This document shows positions 43,316 through 56,828 of a stretch of 64,000 bases of DNA, piece by piece. Source of the DNA: Drosophila miranda (taxonomy: Eukaryota > Arthropoda > Insecta > Diptera > Drosophilidae); assembly GCF_003369915.1 (NCBI RefSeq), contig NC_046676.1, positions 14,490,001-14,554,000 of the forward strand, read 5' to 3'. How positions within the stretch are numbered: position 1 is the first letter of the stretch; every line of letters starts with the position of its first letter. Below the pieces are notes generated by a model. It was not told the DNA's origin. It was given only the letters and a program-made list of their open reading frames with translations, and did not search any database. A program made the translations under genes and the position numbers.

Positions 43316-45526
43316 CGTGATTCCTCCTCTTCAGTAAACTGTTTTCTATGATTTTCCGTTGTTATTACGTGGCCATAAATCATCGCATCCATTCAATATT
43401 AAACGTAAATTATAATAAACCAGCATGGACGGGGTTTTACCGAAAGTGGGGACTCCCAGACGATTCTTAAATATATATTTAAATATACTGTATCCAATGT
43501 TTAAAGCTTGTTCTTTTCGCAAGCCCGATGAGAGCTCTCAACAAGTTATTTTACCGCAATAAATACCTTCATACTTAATGATTAATTCCATTAAAAATGC
43601 ATCTTTGACACAACAATCACGTTCAAGAGGCCACTTTCCCGGACCCTAATGGCTAATGGATACTGAACAAGCCTTTATTGATTAATTATTTATTATTTAT
43701 CAAGGGTCAATGGCGCCAATACCCCGCAAAGGGAGCAGGAAAAGAGACTGTCTCTGTCCTACAAAGGTTTTCAATCAATTTAAATATTTTATAAATTGGG
43801 AAACGTACGATTTTGATAAGGAATCAAAAGAAATGTATTCGGTTTCCCTTTGAAGTCATATATTTTGCACATTATTTAAATATTTATCAGTCTATAATAA
43901 ATAAATATCTGGCACCAGAGCCACCAGGGTTACGCAATCAATGAAATTTGTGAAACTGTGGAAATTATGGCTTTTAATTTCATTCCCGATTCGCTCAGTG
44001 CTAAATCACGGACTCTTTCGGACAAATGAATTGAAATTAAATTCAATAATGGTCGTGGCGGGACTCGTTCCGTTTCGGATCGATGGCTGTGTATATCAAT
44101 TAACCATACGTGCTGTTGACGCGGCCATAATGTCCCATTATGTTTGACTTGCGCTGGAAAACAATGAAATTAAGCTGATACCGAAAGCGGACAGCAGAAA
44201 GCGGCTGTGCGGACTGAGGAACGGGGAGGCAGACAGCCAGGCAGGCACTCAAGCGACCACTTCAGCGGACAGCTCAAAGAGCTCACTGATGCTTCGCCTG
44301 TCTGCTGTGTGTGGATGTCCAAGTTTCGCCATTAAAAACGCATTAACATGGCACAATGGCTTGACAAATAACTCGAAATGCATTGCCTTTTCGCACGGGC
44401 GTTGCGCATACGCGCTGCTGTGCTCATGACAGAGAAAGCGAGTGTCTGTTCTGTTTGAAATGCCTTTTATCAGTGCAATTACGCACCCATGCTGCTTATA
44501 GAACAGAACAGAGGAGAACAGACCAAAGCAGGCCACATCCATCCCATTAAGGGCTGCCATCTTCATTAAGCTGACATCTGTGCAGGTGACGGCTCCTGCG
44601 GCGTTGCAAGACGACGACGACGCCAAGGACCCAAAAATAGAACTGCTTTCAGGTGTGTCCGCGTGCAGGCCAATGACGAACGATTCGCCCCAAATATCTA
44701 CTTGATTTATTGGTTATATCCTTCGTCTTGGGTCTGTTTTCGGGGAGAGCACTCTGTATCGTTTGTTAACTCGAAGGACCGGCTGCCATATCTGCTTATC
44801 CGCACAGCAGGCTCTCAGTCCTTCTCCTGCCCAAAGCCGTTGTTTCCTTGCTACAAATTACTTTAATACTTTGCGCCCGCTGTTACGCGGAAGTGTTGTA
44901 CAGCACGCACCCACAGGAGACACATTCCCATTTCCCGGAATGTGGAACTTTTTCTTTCAATCATAAAATCACAACTTTTTACCCTTTATGGTATAATCAG
45001 TGCACACGAGCCAGAGCCAGAGCCCGACCGGGAGTGTGTGGAGTACGGCTGGAGTACGAGGCAACAGCAACAGCAACAGCCCCTCCGGCTGCAATTTTCT
45101 TGTCTTTTATCTTTTATAGTTCTGGCAGTTGCGAGCTGCAGGATAGAGATGCGAAGGCAGCTTTAGCAGTGGTACTGGCATATTCATGGTTTCGACCAAA
45201 TTAAATAACCGATATTTGATGGATATCCACTTTGGGGATTCATTGGAGTATTAGCCTATGATAGGTCTATAATTTTGGTGACCTTTTGCCCCATATACAA
45301 CTTCGTCCTTGGCTGTCATCTGTCAGAATTTTCATTCCTGTCACGTTGCCATCTCTGTTGGTGTTATGATCGCCTAAGGCCAACTACCAACTGCGATTTC
45401 ATTTGGCACTTAAGCTGGGACTGGGACTGATTTTTATTATAAAAGGGTTGCGTTGTAGCTGCAGCTCTACTCCTGCCCCAAGCACACATATACGCACACA
45501 TCATAGCCTCGTAAAGCGACAGAGTC

Positions 45527-45560
45527 GGCGGCAGGCGGCAGGCGGCAGGCGGCAGGCGGC
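45527..45560. repeat. 7-bp tandem repeat (GGCGGCA)
   Basis: Nearly five perfect units of GGCGGCA, 18 bases before the transporter poly(A) signal. Confidence 0.9.
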
Positions 45561-45577
45561 ATTAAATGGTATATAGT

Positions 45578-45583
45578 TTTATT
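45578..45583 (-). terminator. Poly(A) signal of the SLC6 gene
   Basis: TTTATT on the plus strand is AATAAA on the minus strand only 13 bases past the stop codon at 45596. This implies a very short 3' UTR if it is used. Confidence 0.5.
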
Positions 45584-45595
45584 GCTAATTCAAAG

Positions 45596-47731
45596 CTAAC
45601 CGAAGATATTGTCATAGATTTTGTGCCAGATACTGCTGCGCTGGAACATGGAGCTGGCCTGGCCCTCCTGCACGTACAGCTGATACCGCTTGAGGGTGCC
45701 CGGGTCGGCGGGTCCCCAGTTGGGCAGTGGCTCAAAGGCTTTGCGGATGCGGGCCCAGAGGCTGAGATTAGACGGCTGCCGCCGAACAGCGGGTATGGCC
45801 CAAAACAGCACTTGGCCCACGCCGAAGGCGCTCAGGCACCAGCCAAAGACTGTAAATGGATTCGATTAGCTGGGAAGGGCATGTGAAGAAAGTAATCTTA
45901 GGTACCGTAAACACCGGATTGATAGGTGTAATCCTTGTACTTTAGGGGCTCGTATTGAACCAGCGTGTAGATGAGAATGGTAAACATTAAGAGCGGCGTG
46001 ATGACTCCCCAGCAAAGGCGGTAGTACAAGGAGGTCTTGATGCCCAGCATGAACTGCACATCGCGGCAGAGCCGCTTCACTCCGTAGATCCAGCCGATGG
46101 CGACCAGCTCGAAGATGGCCAGCACCAGAGCCACGAACGTGGCACCATAGAAGTCCAACAGGTTGAGGACGAACTGTCCGCCGGGTGTGATGTAGAGCAG
46201 ACCCAGCAGATAGCCAATAACGGCAATGGCCACCACAATCATCCAGTTCTTGATGTGGCCAAACTGATCCTTGATCACCGTCGTGAGACAGGAGGCCATC
46301 CCCACATTGCTGCCGATGCCGAGCACAAAGAGCATGAGGAAGAACAGCACCGAGAAGAGCTGGGGCAGCACCTTGAACTTGGCTATCGCATCGGGGTACG
46401 AGATGAAGGCCAGCCCCGGCCCCCCATTCACCACGCTCGCAATGTCTGTCGTGTTGTTCTCGTAGGCCAGGTTGCCAAGGATCCCAAAGATAATGACACC
46501 CGACAGCAGCGACGTGAAGGTGTCCAAGGTGGTGACAATGTTTGCGTCCCTGCAGGTGAAATGATAAGCCCTGCGTTCCAGGATGTTGTTGCTGTGTCCG
46601 CACTCACCTGTAAATGTTTTGGCCGAAGCGATTGTACGAGGAATACATAATAATGTTGCCAAAGCAAATGGCCAGAGAGAAGAAGACCTGCGTGACGGCT
46701 GCGTACCACACCTGCGCCTCGAGGAGCTTGTGCCACTGCGGCCGCAGGAAGTAGAGCACTCCGTCGAAGGCGCCTGGCAGGGTGAGGGCGCGCACCAGCA
46801 ATATGAGCATCACCACGTAGGGGAAGAGTGCGAGGAAATAGGAGGCCTTGCCGGAGCTCTTTACACCCTTGAACATGATGCCGGCTATAATCACCCAGGC
46901 AATGGCCAGAGCCAAAGCCAGGCTCCAGCTGGGATAGCCAATGCCGTCATCGATGCTCGCTTTTTCGCGCAGAATGATATTCCTGCCGGAAAAATGATGA
47001 ATAGGAGGGTCACTCTCGTGCACAGAGGCAGAGGTAACTCACGTAAAATAAAACTCCGCCGAGGTGGTCCGAACAGTGTCCTGAGCCGCGTGGGTGAGGC
47101 TCGCTTCCTGCGGGCCCGAGTCCAGACAATTCGCACCCCATTCTGGCCGGCAATAGCTCCACGGCAGCGTGGGGTAAAACGAGTCCACAAAGTAGCGCAG
47201 CGTGAGAGCCATTAGTGTGGCATAGTAGGTGGTCACAATTCCCGTGGCCAGCACTTGTCCGTAGCCTATGCCTGAAACGATAGATAGGATTAGAGATTCT
47301 TTTGCTACCAGGAATGGTGGATGGTGGATGGTGGATTAATTGAATTCACATTACCCTAAAGCTGATCAATTTCTCATCGATAGCGATAATTCCACTCTGT
47401 TCTTCGTTGAATTGAAGTCAATAGGGACTCACACTCACCTCTCATAATTGGTGAAAAGTCGTACACTTTAACGCTGCCGCGACTGGAGAACTGTCCCAGC
47501 AGCATCTCCATATAGTAAACCGGCTTGCCCACCAATATGAGCACAATCAGATATGGAATGACAAAGGCGCCACCGCCGTTCTCCAGGGCAGTGAAAGGGA
47601 ATCGCCATACGTTGCCCAGACCCACGCTCAGGGCTATGCAGGACATGAGGAACTCAATATCATTGTTCCAGCTGGCGCGCTGTTTCCCCTGCTGGCCCGC
47701 ACCCGCTTCCGCCTCGGGCTGGTTGTCTGCA

Positions 47732-47763
<32 letters not shown>

Positions 47764-47916
47764 CGCTGGCGCAACTGGATCTGGCTTGCTGCCATTTGTG
47801 AGATCTTTCGTTTTGTACGCCCCAGGTATAGATATGGTCGAGGCATTCAGTGAGCCAACGAATGACTGGTTGATGAAGCCATTATTATTGTTGTTGTTGT
47901 TGTTTCTGCTCTCCAT
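45596..47916 (-). CDS. SLC6-family sodium-dependent amino-acid/neurotransmitter transporter
   Basis: Five exons (47916-47439, 47271-47043, 46982-46608, 46549-45906, 45849-45596) join in frame to 659 residues, normal for SLC6. The start is the ATG at 47916. The cytoplasmic N-terminus has an Asn run and an (AG)n tract. TM1 carries the family signature [14 protein letters not shown], followed by [20 protein letters not shown]. The large second loop has the Cys pair ([10 protein letters not shown]) that forms a disulfide in the family. TM6 shows [18 protein letters not shown], and later helices follow to about 12 in all. Gly instead of Asp at the TM1 amine site (SVGLGN) argues against a monoamine transporter and for amino-acid substrates. 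The donor of intron 4 is GTACCT, weaker than the others. Which fly SLC6 gene it is remains open (CG5226 and related genes are candidates from memory). Confidence 0.9.
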
Positions 47917-50362
47917 GGCAGCTGCAAATCAATCAAAAATGCGGTTGCACTAACCTTCAACAAGCCGCAGGTGACTGACAAGGCTTCAGATTAAGGTTAG
48001 CACGATTGGTGGTCAAGTTTTGTGGCTTACTTCCCAATTATGCCGTTGATGGAAAAAAGTGCGGTGCCAAGTGCCAGCCCGCCCGTGCGATTACCGGTTC
48101 AGTGGGACATAGCCAAGCCAGCCGCAGCTCCACGGGCTCGGGAAGTCACTGACCCACTGACTTAGACACTTACGTAATGCACGTAAAGAAACAATACAAT
48201 GGAGAGGTGCCGCCGCACCACTGAGTCAGCGAAAACTGCATCGAACTGGTAAATGCAACGTGGACACCCCGTCGTGGCCAGAAACCAGTTTCTTGGCCCA
48301 TTCAGGGAAAGGTCTCGTCTCTATTGTCTGCCTGACGTTTTGCTTAAGGCCCTCTGGTATTTTGACTCTGTCCATGCCAACCCATTGATTTGTATGCCTG
48401 TGCCTAGGTGCATATTTGTTCATCTGTAGCCAAGATCGTATCGCAAAAAAACTTAAGGCCATATTTTCCGATATATGGACATTTGCGAGGCTTTGAAGAC
48501 TTCAAATGGTAGTGCTAGAGAAAGCAGGAAAACTGAGAGCTCGCTGAAGACCTCGGACTACCCGATAAGGCTATTCGATTCGTGTACTATTCGATTTGAT
48601 TAATCATTGCTAATAATACCTGGTATATGAAGCTGATTAGTTATTACAACTCCATTGAAAACCAGTCGTCGCGGCAGTACAAGATACTTGGCCTTGCTGG
48701 CATTGTAAAACAGGAAAAATGAATAGGAAATTGTTTATGGTCTCGTTTTTATAGACCGTTTCTGTAGTTCACTGATATCGAAGTAATGTGTGTCGTGTCA
48801 CTTATCAAAATGTATGCCAGAAGCTGAAAGATTTCCCCATCCCACCACATACCCGTACAGGAATTCCTAGAGATAATTCCGTGTGTATAAGAAATGCCTC
48901 GTGTCATTGTAAGATAAGATCCAACAGATATGCGATCATTGAAGTCTTTTGTACGACAGGTGTCAAAAAAGTAACAATCTAGGGCATCTGCCCATCATTA
49001 CTTATTTATTCATGCTAAATATTTATGGAGAGGGTATTCAGCCGTCGTCACTGGCACACTTTCGGAGCTCTCATGGCTCTGTCGCATGTTGCGCATGCGC
49101 AGCTGCCTCAATGTTGCCTGATTGTTCTCGTAACTATTGGAAAGTGAAGGTGTATCTGCTGTTGTTGCAACAAAGCGTTGCCTGAAAATGTCAGAGCAAC
49201 GTGCAGCCTGCAATTTTACGCGCTTCGCCAACTTGGGCCCAGACAAAAAGACCCGATAGCGCACATTCTCCACCTCTTTGTGTGGCATTGGAGGTGCTAT
49301 AAAGCCTGGCTGCCAGCACCAGGCGTGCTAAATGAGTTTTGATTATTTTATATTGGCAAGAGTCAATTATTTAATTGCGCCCGGAGCCCGCTTGCAGTTT
49401 CCTTTGTTCTAGTGCAGTCTTTTTATTGCTCAAAAACGTGTCACAGATGATAAAATATTTCACGCTAGTTATTCGACAGAAGATGAAAGTTTCCTTTCTT
49501 TGCTTTCGGTGTTATCTTGCAGACAAAGAACCGCCTAATTATACTTCCTAACCTTTTACGGCATCCATAAAGATATCAAGAGTATAAGTTCCATCAGTCT
49601 CGCTGCTCGTTGCGAAAAGTACAGGTGCCGATTTTACCTGTTATTTTGACAATTAAATAGATAAGCTAATATATTCTCTCATCTATCTCCATAGATGCAA
49701 ATCTATGAATACTATGGACGATTAGCCAGCTGTGGCTGTAAAAACCCATTAAATATGATTGTAGCCCGATCATAAATTATGTTTAGGCTTTGCGCACGCG
49801 ATCTGTTTTACGTTTTGTTTATCTGTGGGATTACAGTGTCGTCAGCACATGGGAACTTTGTTAAGCTTAATTCTAGTTGTTGTTATTACATTATTATTTT
49901 GTTCACTTTCTGCCGATCACTCTATCTCGTTGCTCAGGACTGTGACCGCAGCGTTTAATGGGCAGTTCTCATTTTCAGATACACTTGTGTGCTATTGCAA
50001 TAATTGTATTCGTGTATTCTATTTAATTTCTTGTTTTTTCTTTATAGCACGCTTGGAGCGTAAACAATTGATTTAGTTCCGCAAAACAAAAAATTCTCCA
50101 GCGAACCGCTCACCGCGAATGTCAAAAGCTCACTGAGGTAGGCTCTCAGGCCCAGCGGCGTCTGTACTCCGACTCGCACTCGCAGACGGGACCAAAAACA
50201 AAGAAAGAAGCAAAACAAAACTGCCAAAAAAAACGAAACAGAAACGTGTAAAAGGTGTTTTTTTGGGTATTTGGGGGAACCGGCGCTTGGACTTGACATA
50301 AGACAAGGTAGGTGAAAAATTACAATATGTATAATCGTTATGGTAGTGCCTGCGCGTCGCAC
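47917..50362. other. Upstream region of the SLC6 gene
   Basis: No gene is supported. This should include its promoter and leader. Frames of 60-90 codons show no motifs. Confidence 0.4.
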
Positions 50363-51004
50363 TTATGTAGGTGGCCATGCCTGTAGACGTAGACGTGCCT
50401 GCGGACAAAGAAGGCAATGACATAACAGATTGTTTATAGATGTTTCAAGCTCTTGTTTGGCTTGTTTGAGAAGTTTTATTAATTGCTTTGGCTGGGCTTT
50501 CCCTTGTTTTAAGTTTCGTAAGTTATGCGTCTTGCTGTTCGATGCCAAAAAACACTTTACGCTGTTGACATGTCGTTCCTTGCCCTCTGTCTCAATCGCT
50601 TCTCTGCGGCTACTCATGCGCACGTGCTTTGCAATTTCTCTCATCTGCTTTGCCCTCATTCTGCCTTGCATTCGCACCGAGCTTAGGCCTAGGCATGCTC
50701 TCCCAATTACTCTCACTTTCTGCCTTGCATTTTCGCCGCAACTTAGACTTGCTCTCAGCAATTTCGCTGCTCCCATCAATTCGTTCTCATTCCGGATTGC
50801 GCTTCGATGAAATTCGCCTGGTCGTACTGCTCTTGCACTATCACAAAAGCTCAAATTGGCTCTCTCTTTTTTTCGCCTCAAGCCGGTGCATGCTTTAATT
50901 CGCCGCCTATTCACTTTCATTTCGCTTTGCTTGTTTTGCCTTTGACGATGCTTAACTCTGCTCTCTTTTTGTATAATCTGCACCAATTGCTTATCATTTA
51001 TCAT
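50363..51004 (-). other. Long uncertain ORF (213 codons) in a pyrimidine-rich tract
   Basis: An ATG frame from 51004 gives a very basic product (MINDKQLVQIIQKESRVKHR and on), rich in Lys, Arg and Gln, with no domain. The opposite strand is also open over 126 codons. The DNA is skewed (plus-strand pyrimidine rich) and has imperfect repeats such as TCTGCCTTGCATT at 50659 and 50719, which by itself lowers stop frequency. Coding is possible but not shown. Confidence 0.25.
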
Positions 51005-54000
51005 TCAGTTGCTGCTAGCGCGTTAGAGGGGCTGATCAAACATCAGATTCTTAGAAAAACTAAAAATATGGTATAGGTACTGTTTATCAGGGCGATTCTA
51101 CGAAAAGAAGCGAATGAATTATCAAATGAATTGTTACCATTCGAAATGGTAACAATAAAAACTTTACCATTGTTTTTCTGCCCTTTCGGAGACAGAATAT
51201 TTATTATTATTCATTTATTATTGTGATACGGCGAATGGTGGACCTAGTTAAATGCAATTTGCGTTGAAAAGTGTAGCAAAGCTGGCAGCCCCATCCAAAA
51301 TGTTGGCTGTGAAAGTAAAAGCGTTGTGGCTGTGAGTCCACATACTACATTCATACAGATATGTGTGGCAGAGCAAACATTTTAATTGGATGCAAATTTT
51401 CGACACTTGGCTGCAGCCGTTTGCGGTTCGTTTGCCAACTGCGGCTCAGAGGAGACAGCGAGCGTGCGAGAAAGAAGCGGGGGGCCGTAATGTACTCAGA
51501 GTGGCAGCAAATTTTGGTTTTGCTGGGGCTAACGTTAACCCACACAGAATTGACCGCAACAAAGCCCCGAAATACCGCCAGTGAGCAGTAGTGAGCAGCA
51601 GGGGTCGGGTGCTGCAAACAATTCAATTAAAAATGCCAGTCCCAAAGGTGCTTCACAATTTAATAGCAAATGTGCGCTCAAATCGGATTCCTGCATAAAT
51701 GAATTTTTGCTTTTCACTTATCTGCAGTGATAGCAGAGGAGACTCCCTCCCTGCCTCTCATCCTGTGAAAACACATATGTACATACATATGTATTTGTCA
51801 CATTTAAAATGTAATTAATTTTTAATGGCACCCACAGGGAGGAATGACATTGATGTGTTTCATCCTTCTGTTTATGGATGATTTTCCTCTCGCCTATCTG
51901 CTTTCGACTGTGTTTCTGTGGCTTTTTTATTCGCCCACCGGTAATTGTTCGGCTGAAAGGCTTAGCGGCAATGTTTCAATATAAAATGTGCTGTAAACTC
52001 AATCAATAAAATACTGTGTGGGTGCATACTCGACTGATTGCCTCTAAAATGCATGAATTGGTTTGATTTTTGATATGCGATCACTGCTAATCTTGAAGAA
52101 GAAAGTATTTCAAATTAGCTGTTTCCAAAGGTTCGAGGTTCTCAAGGTAGTTACGCAATCGAGTTCATTTTGGATTGTCTGACCCGGGCTTAATTCCATG
52201 CCAAATAACAGCAATTACACCAAAGATCCCCAATTTTGTAATTTTCTGTACTAATTTACTATTTTAATGAGCCACTGGGAGCAGAGAGAAGAGAGAGCAA
52301 CGAACTGTAAATTTATGGCCCAAGAGCAGTTCGGATTCGAGTTGACAAAAAGTAAAAGCCACTTACAAATTTTCCCAGTCATTTATCAAGCGCTAGCGGG
52401 GCATAAATCTTGTCTAAGCAAATCGCAATGACAACACACAAATGTTCTGGGCCCAGAGGTAAGCGGAACTAGGAAGCGAAGAGGAAGGGCCTTGGCTAAG
52501 AGTCAAATCCAGGCCGTAACCAAAATGTTTCGCGGCACGCAATTGTCTCTGGCTGAAAGGCAGGAAGGCAGTCTTTGCCAGGCATTAAATTTTATGGCAT
52601 TTGGCTGTTGGCTGTTGGACATTAAAAACAAGAGACAACAAATGTCGCACAAGCGGAGAGGACAAAGGACAATGAGCCAGGTTAATGTTGCTATTGCTGT
52701 TGTGGGTCAGTGTTTGCGGCATATGGCAAGTGGCAGGCTGGCAGGTTGGCAGATTGGCAGCTTGGCAGCTTGGCAACACGGCATCCTGGCATTCTGGCAC
52801 GTTGTCAGCCCTCGGCATTTGATTTATGCAGTTCAGAAAGATGCAAAATTGATCAATTAAATCCCAACTCAATCTAAGGAGGTGAAGCCTTCCTTCAAAA
52901 TGCCTCTTCCGGATGCCATTCCGAGCGTGAAGTGTTTTGGCTTGATTTGATTTGATTTGATGATTATCCGTGGCCAGCCACTGGCCTGCCCCGGCACCTG
53001 GATAGTGTTTACTTGATTAAAACTCCTGCAACTAACCGAGCGAGCATCTATTCAGGCTTAATTAAATCTACTCGCAGTCCTGTGCAACCTTAGCCACTTT
53101 CCCAATTGGATTAGTTTACAGATGGGTTAGATAGGGCAGCTTGTGTTGCAATTGGCCATCGCTTCTCTTCTCCATTTTCCTCGGAATGCCTTGAAAATTC
53201 AATTTATTTGCAATGGATCTGCGAGGCCCACAATTTATCTGGAATAGAAAATACTCATTTTAATTGCATCTTCTTTGGCTGCATTCCAAATTGTGTGAAA
53301 ATGCACGCTGCACTCGACATGCCACAAGTGTTCGGGGCCTTTTTTGCTGCATACTTTCGGGCGGCGACTAATTTGAATATAAACAATATTAATCATACGC
53401 CATGTGTGCGACTTGCAATTTAATTGAGCTGTGTGCTGCGGCCACTGCTCTTTCTTCTCTCCCTCCTCCGGATTCCTGGCATATCACGCTACGTCGCATT
53501 GTCCACATATCAGCGTTGCAGTATATTAAGTCATTCTGTCGTTCTGTATCGCTTGGAGAGAAGGCGGGTCGGAGCATGGACTCACGGAGCTTGTTAAAGT
53601 CACATTTCTGGCAAATTCTATTATATTGTAAAGCATTTTTTCCCATACTTGACGCCAAGTGCCAGACGGCAGCTGCCATCTGGCTCTGGCTGTTACAGTG
53701 CATGGCCATAAAAATGACTACAGCACACGCAACTCGACTTCGGGAGGGAGTAAGGGTCCGGGCTCCCATTCCGAGTCCATTTCGGAGCGCATTTCGTGCG
53801 TATGGAAAAAGAAAGGCAAGAAAATCTGCAATTCATGCAATTTTCATGGAAAATTTGCTTCGCCAGAAGAGAGACAGGCAGAGAGAGAGGAGCAAACACA
53901 ACACAACTGACACATGGGTTCACTCCTCTCCATGCATATGCATATGCATGTGTGAGTGTTGTATCTGTGCTTTGAATGTCAAAATATTTGTGTGTTTGGC

Positions 54001-54653
54001 ATTTTAAGCGTTAAATTTTGGCTGTCAACGTACCCTCATTCGGCTCACTCCTCTGCGAGAGTACGAGTACATTGTCTGTTGCTCCTGCTCTCGAATACCG
54101 GCTTCAAGTTTCCTGCTTCCGGCTACAGGGATATTTTGGTGTTTTCCCTTTTTTCTGCTCTTCTGGAAAATCCACTGCCGGAATCCAAATTAATTTCCCT
54201 AGCACGTGGGCCCCAGTGATTATGCCTGTGTGTGTTGTGTGCTTGTTTGCATTTGTCTTAAGTGGTAGAGTCCTTGACTTGATGCTTTAGAGATTACGGC
54301 TTACGTGCCGTGCCGTGCTGGCTGCTCCGTTTTATTTGAAATACGGAGCGATGAGTTGCCGGAACCCATTGCGACACTGTATATGGCATTTAAGGAATAT
54401 TCTTAGCAAATTATAGCAATTACTCTTCGACTGCTAGAGAAATATTCGCTCAGAATGTGAGAAACAGCGGCTTCCCTTTTATTCTAATTGCAACTAATAA
54501 TTTCCATTAATCGGGTTTGGATACTAGTTTGTATTTAAAAAACAATTTCCATGCAATTTTCTACATAACATTTGGATTTGTTAAGTGGCTCGCCCGCCGC
54601 TAGGCTGTTTTCTGCTCCTCCCTCTCTCGATTCCCTCCTGGAATCTGGATGAA
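51005..54653. other. Gene-poor interval with a TGGCAG array and a 201-codon frame
   Basis: A TTGGCAG-type array lies at 52723-52800. An ATG frame of 201 codons at 53402-54007 (+) has no motif, changes composition along its length and probably is chance. Nothing else is supported. Confidence 0.35.
52723..52800. repeat. Degenerate 8-9 bp array of TGGCAG
   Basis: About nine units of the form (C/T)TGGCAG(G/C/A) in a row, decaying at the right into ACGGCATCC, TGGCATTC and TGGCACG. These contain repeated TTGGC half-sites. Confidence 0.75.
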
Positions 54654-54848
54654 TCAATTGGGAGTTGGCTTTTGCTGATTCTGATCCTGATTCGCTTGAC
54701 TCGAGGTGCAAGGAAGCTCGTCGTCAGTTGCCTTGCCCAGAGTCCTAGGGATCGGCTGCTTCCAAATTCCGTCGACTTTTTCCGCTTCATCCTCAGGCAC
54801 ATCAATTTTCACGGTCTCCCCCGTCGGTGTTATCACTATTATGTGCAT
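54654..54848 (-). CDS. Small ORF, 64 aa, or 3' exon of an unseen gene
   Basis: From the ATG at 54848 the product begins MHIIVITPTGETVKIDVPED and ends QQKPTPN. The first 20 residues alternate like a beta hairpin, and the rest is acidic and Gln/Asn rich. The frame stays open to the left of the ATG, where TTTGGCACAG|GCACCCC resembles a splice acceptor, so it may be the last exon of a longer minus-strand gene. Composition is clearly more protein-like than its surroundings. No family is recognised. Confidence 0.45.
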   Translation of the reverse strand: MHIIVITPTGETVKIDVPEDEAEKVDGIWKQPIPRTLGKATDDELPCTSSQANQDQNQQKPTPN

Positions 54849-56828
54849 ATTTGGCGGTCTCTGGGGTGCCTGTGCCAAACTTAATGTGGGCCAAAATAAA
54901 ATGTTTGAAATGTTTAATTTTTGTCTAAATGCTAAATGAATTCTAAAATGAAAACCATATTTGGAAAGCCCTCAAAAAGTTGGAGCCTACTTGGCTCTGT
55001 GTTTGTGTGTGTCCGAAATGCACTTTACTTTCACCTTTAAGCGGTTTTTCTTTCTCTCTCTCTCTCTTTTACTGTCTGCCTCTTCCATTCATTAGCTTGA
55101 ATGTTCGCCAGAAGCAAGCAACGGAAACAAGGAAGATAAATGAAGACGAAAGCAGCCACCAGGCAGACAGACGACTTCGCCTCCGTTCCCCCTTTTTATC
55201 CTTCCGCTTGGCGGCAGATTTGTGGCTCTGGCCGAGTCAAAAAATATGCCGCAAGCCACACCCCTTCGCCGCCCACACGTGATGTTTGTCTGGGGGCCCG
55301 GCCGGGACTGTTTGCCTTGGTAGCTGAACCTGCATGTGGAAAGTGGAACATAATTAATTCAAATTAATTACAATTTGTGTGAAAATAGTGCTTGTGGCAG
55401 GGCCCAGACCCCGGTTTTAGTCCCCACTCCCCCATCCCAGTCCCCAGCTCTCGAATCCCATCTCCAGCCCAAGACGGGTCGATGCTGTCGACGATGCTCG
55501 GCCTACATTTCGAGAGAGATTTTGTTGGGTGGTCTGTGTCTCTGGCTGTGGCTGTGGCTGTGGCTGTGTCTGTCCTCTTCAATTCCTATTTTAACGAAAT
55601 GCTAATTCTGCTCGAATTATGCGAGCTGCCAGAGCTGATGCTCAGATCGAGCCATCCAACCATCCATTGTGTTTGCCTGACCCAATTAGTCGAAATTTGC
55701 AACAACGTCATAAACTCAAGTGGCAAATGACAGCAGGGGGCGGGGCCGTGACACGATGGTCCGCCATTTATAAATCAATTATGCAGCGATTGCACGCTCA
55801 TTAGTGTCAAACTCAATTAACGCTTTGACAGTTTTGCAGGGCCAAAATGGAAGTCTGTCGATGTCACTGCCCGTCCGGACACTGTTCGACACCGGCAAGG
55901 GATTGGGGCCGGCGAATGCGGGTACAGGCCAGCGGTCAACTCAAGTTCAGAAAACGTTTTCATGTCGAGCAATGGAGGTGCAGTGGAGGTGCAATTGTCA
56001 GAGTAGAGAATGGGTTGCATTTGATTATCGAATGGAATTTTCCACTGCAGTCGATGTACATATAACATATGTATGTATTCTTTTCAGGGATCCTAAAGCG
56101 CATTACATTACGGATTAGTTGTCAGGCAAGCAATGTTGAAAGCCTTTATTCATTTATTTAGCTCGATAATTTTCTTGTGTAACTACACTCAGAGAAAAAA
56201 AGATACAGAAGAAAAAGAAACAGAACTAAATGGAAATAGTCAAATTAAATCGAAAGCACTTCGTTTTATATGTACATTTATTTATAATATATATATAAAT
56301 AAATATTTTCATAAATTAATGACTTGGTCTACATTTTTAAATCCAAGTTCAATTCTCAGATATTTTTTTCTCTTGGTGTACGAATTCTTTGGGAAATATT
56401 TCAAGAAATTTGAATCTTTAACGACCTTCAGCCAAAGCAAATCCTCAACTATGCTCTTTGGTTCGTGGCTGGACGGGCTTGCGGCTCTGGGGCATGGCAT
56501 TCAATGTGGACCTCGGACAATGGACGAGCATCCATTCAGAAGAGCTCACCTCTCCGCCTGCCTCCATCTCACCATCGCTCGCTCTCTGTGCGAGTATCTG
56601 TGTTTTTTATCGTTCCAACCGGTGGTTTATATCATAATTGCAATCTTGCATAAATGCGTGCGCCCGAGTTTTTGATGCACAATTACGCAGAGCACGAAAT
56701 GAGTGAGTCTGTATGTGTGTGTGTGTGTGTGTGTGTGTATTGGGCATGTTTGTTTGTCCTTCGAATCGCCATTTTAGTGTGCGTCTTTTTTACAGCATCA
56801 ACAGTAAAAGCAATCCCAGGCAGCCATC

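Larger units (their letters stand above)
40001..45577. other. Gene-poor interval with simple repeats, part 2
   Basis: No coding region is recognised. Repeats include CCGATAT x3 near 41340-41360, the 7-mer CCGACTA/CCGACTG x6 at 43025-43063 and the 6-mer TCTGGC x5 at 43277-43315. An AT-rich stretch (42000-42360) has no structure I can name. The end is downstream of the transporter gene. Confidence 0.4.

Noticed and set aside
46255-47215. Long plus-strand frames opposite the SLC6 gene
   Set aside because: Antisense shadows of high-GC coding exons; the minus-strand product is an obvious transporter.
53402-54007. 201-codon plus-strand ATG frame
   Set aside because: No motif, irregular composition, and no splice or promoter support; long chance frames occur in this GC range.
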